A stretch of 64,000 nt of DNA. Source: DASXKD01 sp963734725. Lineage in GTDB: Bacteria; Actinomycetota; Actinomycetes; Streptosporangiales; Streptosporangiaceae. The translations under genes and the position numbers were made by a program. Each line of letters opens with the position of its first letter. Within the stretch, counting starts at the first letter, position 1. The stretch covers positions 310,001-374,000 of the forward strand of contig CAVTIX010000009.1 of NCBI GenBank assembly GCA_963734725.1, written 5' to 3'. Positions 63,816 through 64,000 of this stretch are shown one piece after another. A model generated the notes under the pieces. It worked only from the letters and a program-made list of their open reading frames with translations, searched no databases and was not told the origin of the DNA.

Positions 63816-64000
63816 AGATCGCTGAGCCACATCAGATCTGCACAGCGACCCCGACAGCTGCGAACCGGCGGACACCGTCCCCGGCGCACCGGCTCACCGC
63901 AAGCCGGACGCCCACCGGGCCACAGTAGCTGTGGGACGCGGGCAGGCCGGGGCGCTCACGCCAGGGGCCCCCCGCCACCTCAGACGCGATGGCTGCTGGC
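63816..64000 (+). repeat. Repeat shared with 48352-48545, copy 2
   Basis: Starts TCAAAGATCGCTGAGCC right after the transposase relic and runs to the window end. Probably the right part of the same mobile or duplicated unit. Confidence 0.65.

Overview
The window is very GC-rich, uses GTG and TTG starts freely, and carries AfsR/SARP-type regulators, a DUF4232 protein, IS110/IS630/IS1182/IS5/IS21/ISKra4-like transposases and a tRNA-targeting tyrosine integrase. This points to a filamentous actinomycete (Streptomyces, Streptosporangium or Trebonia-like); nothing seen fixes the genus. No intact rRNA or tRNA gene and no CRISPR array were seen.

Layout. 1-2193: 3' part of an NB-ARC/TPR (AfsR-like) regulator. 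2506-5008: decayed IS21 element. 5125-14839: a locus for uptake and breakdown of murein or D-amino-acid-containing peptides, with an LD-carboxypeptidase (S66), a small unknown protein, a fused double-ATPase DppDF, DppC, DppB, DppA-type binding protein, a broken PLP decarboxylase, an RpiR regulator and a broken M55 D-aminopeptidase. It parallels the Bacillus dpp-ykf operon. 15111-18055: an IS1182 element with an IS630 element inserted into its target duplication. 18268-25190: CapA lipoprotein, secreted Kelch protein, DUF4232 protein, a second secreted propeller, an FHA-HTH protein and gene relics. 25311-33714: mixed genes (allene-oxide-cyclase barrel, quinone oxidoreductase, IS110, PF04185 phosphoesterase, PepSY-like protein).

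34221-64000: accessory region marked by four 43-bp copies of the 3' half of a tRNA-Pro(GGG) gene, which are integrase attachment sites. It holds a RelE-type and a HicAB toxin-antitoxin pair in equivalent positions between related flanking repeats. It also holds a tyrosine integrase, a complete group II intron, IS110 copies, a MarR-SRPBCC-hydrolase operon cut at one attachment site, an IS5-family element, a SARP regulator, a methyltransferase operon, four tandem seven-bladed propeller genes and an ISKra4-like relic.

Two themes link the parts. First, SARP operators (7-bp repeats every 11 bp, 8 bp from a -10-like box) precede the secreted Kelch gene and its decayed copy, while SARP/AfsR-type proteins are encoded at both ends of the window. 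Second, the region is full of nested and collapsed mobile DNA. Many single-base frameshifts occur in GC runs; some are surely decay, but some could be consensus errors in the sequence.
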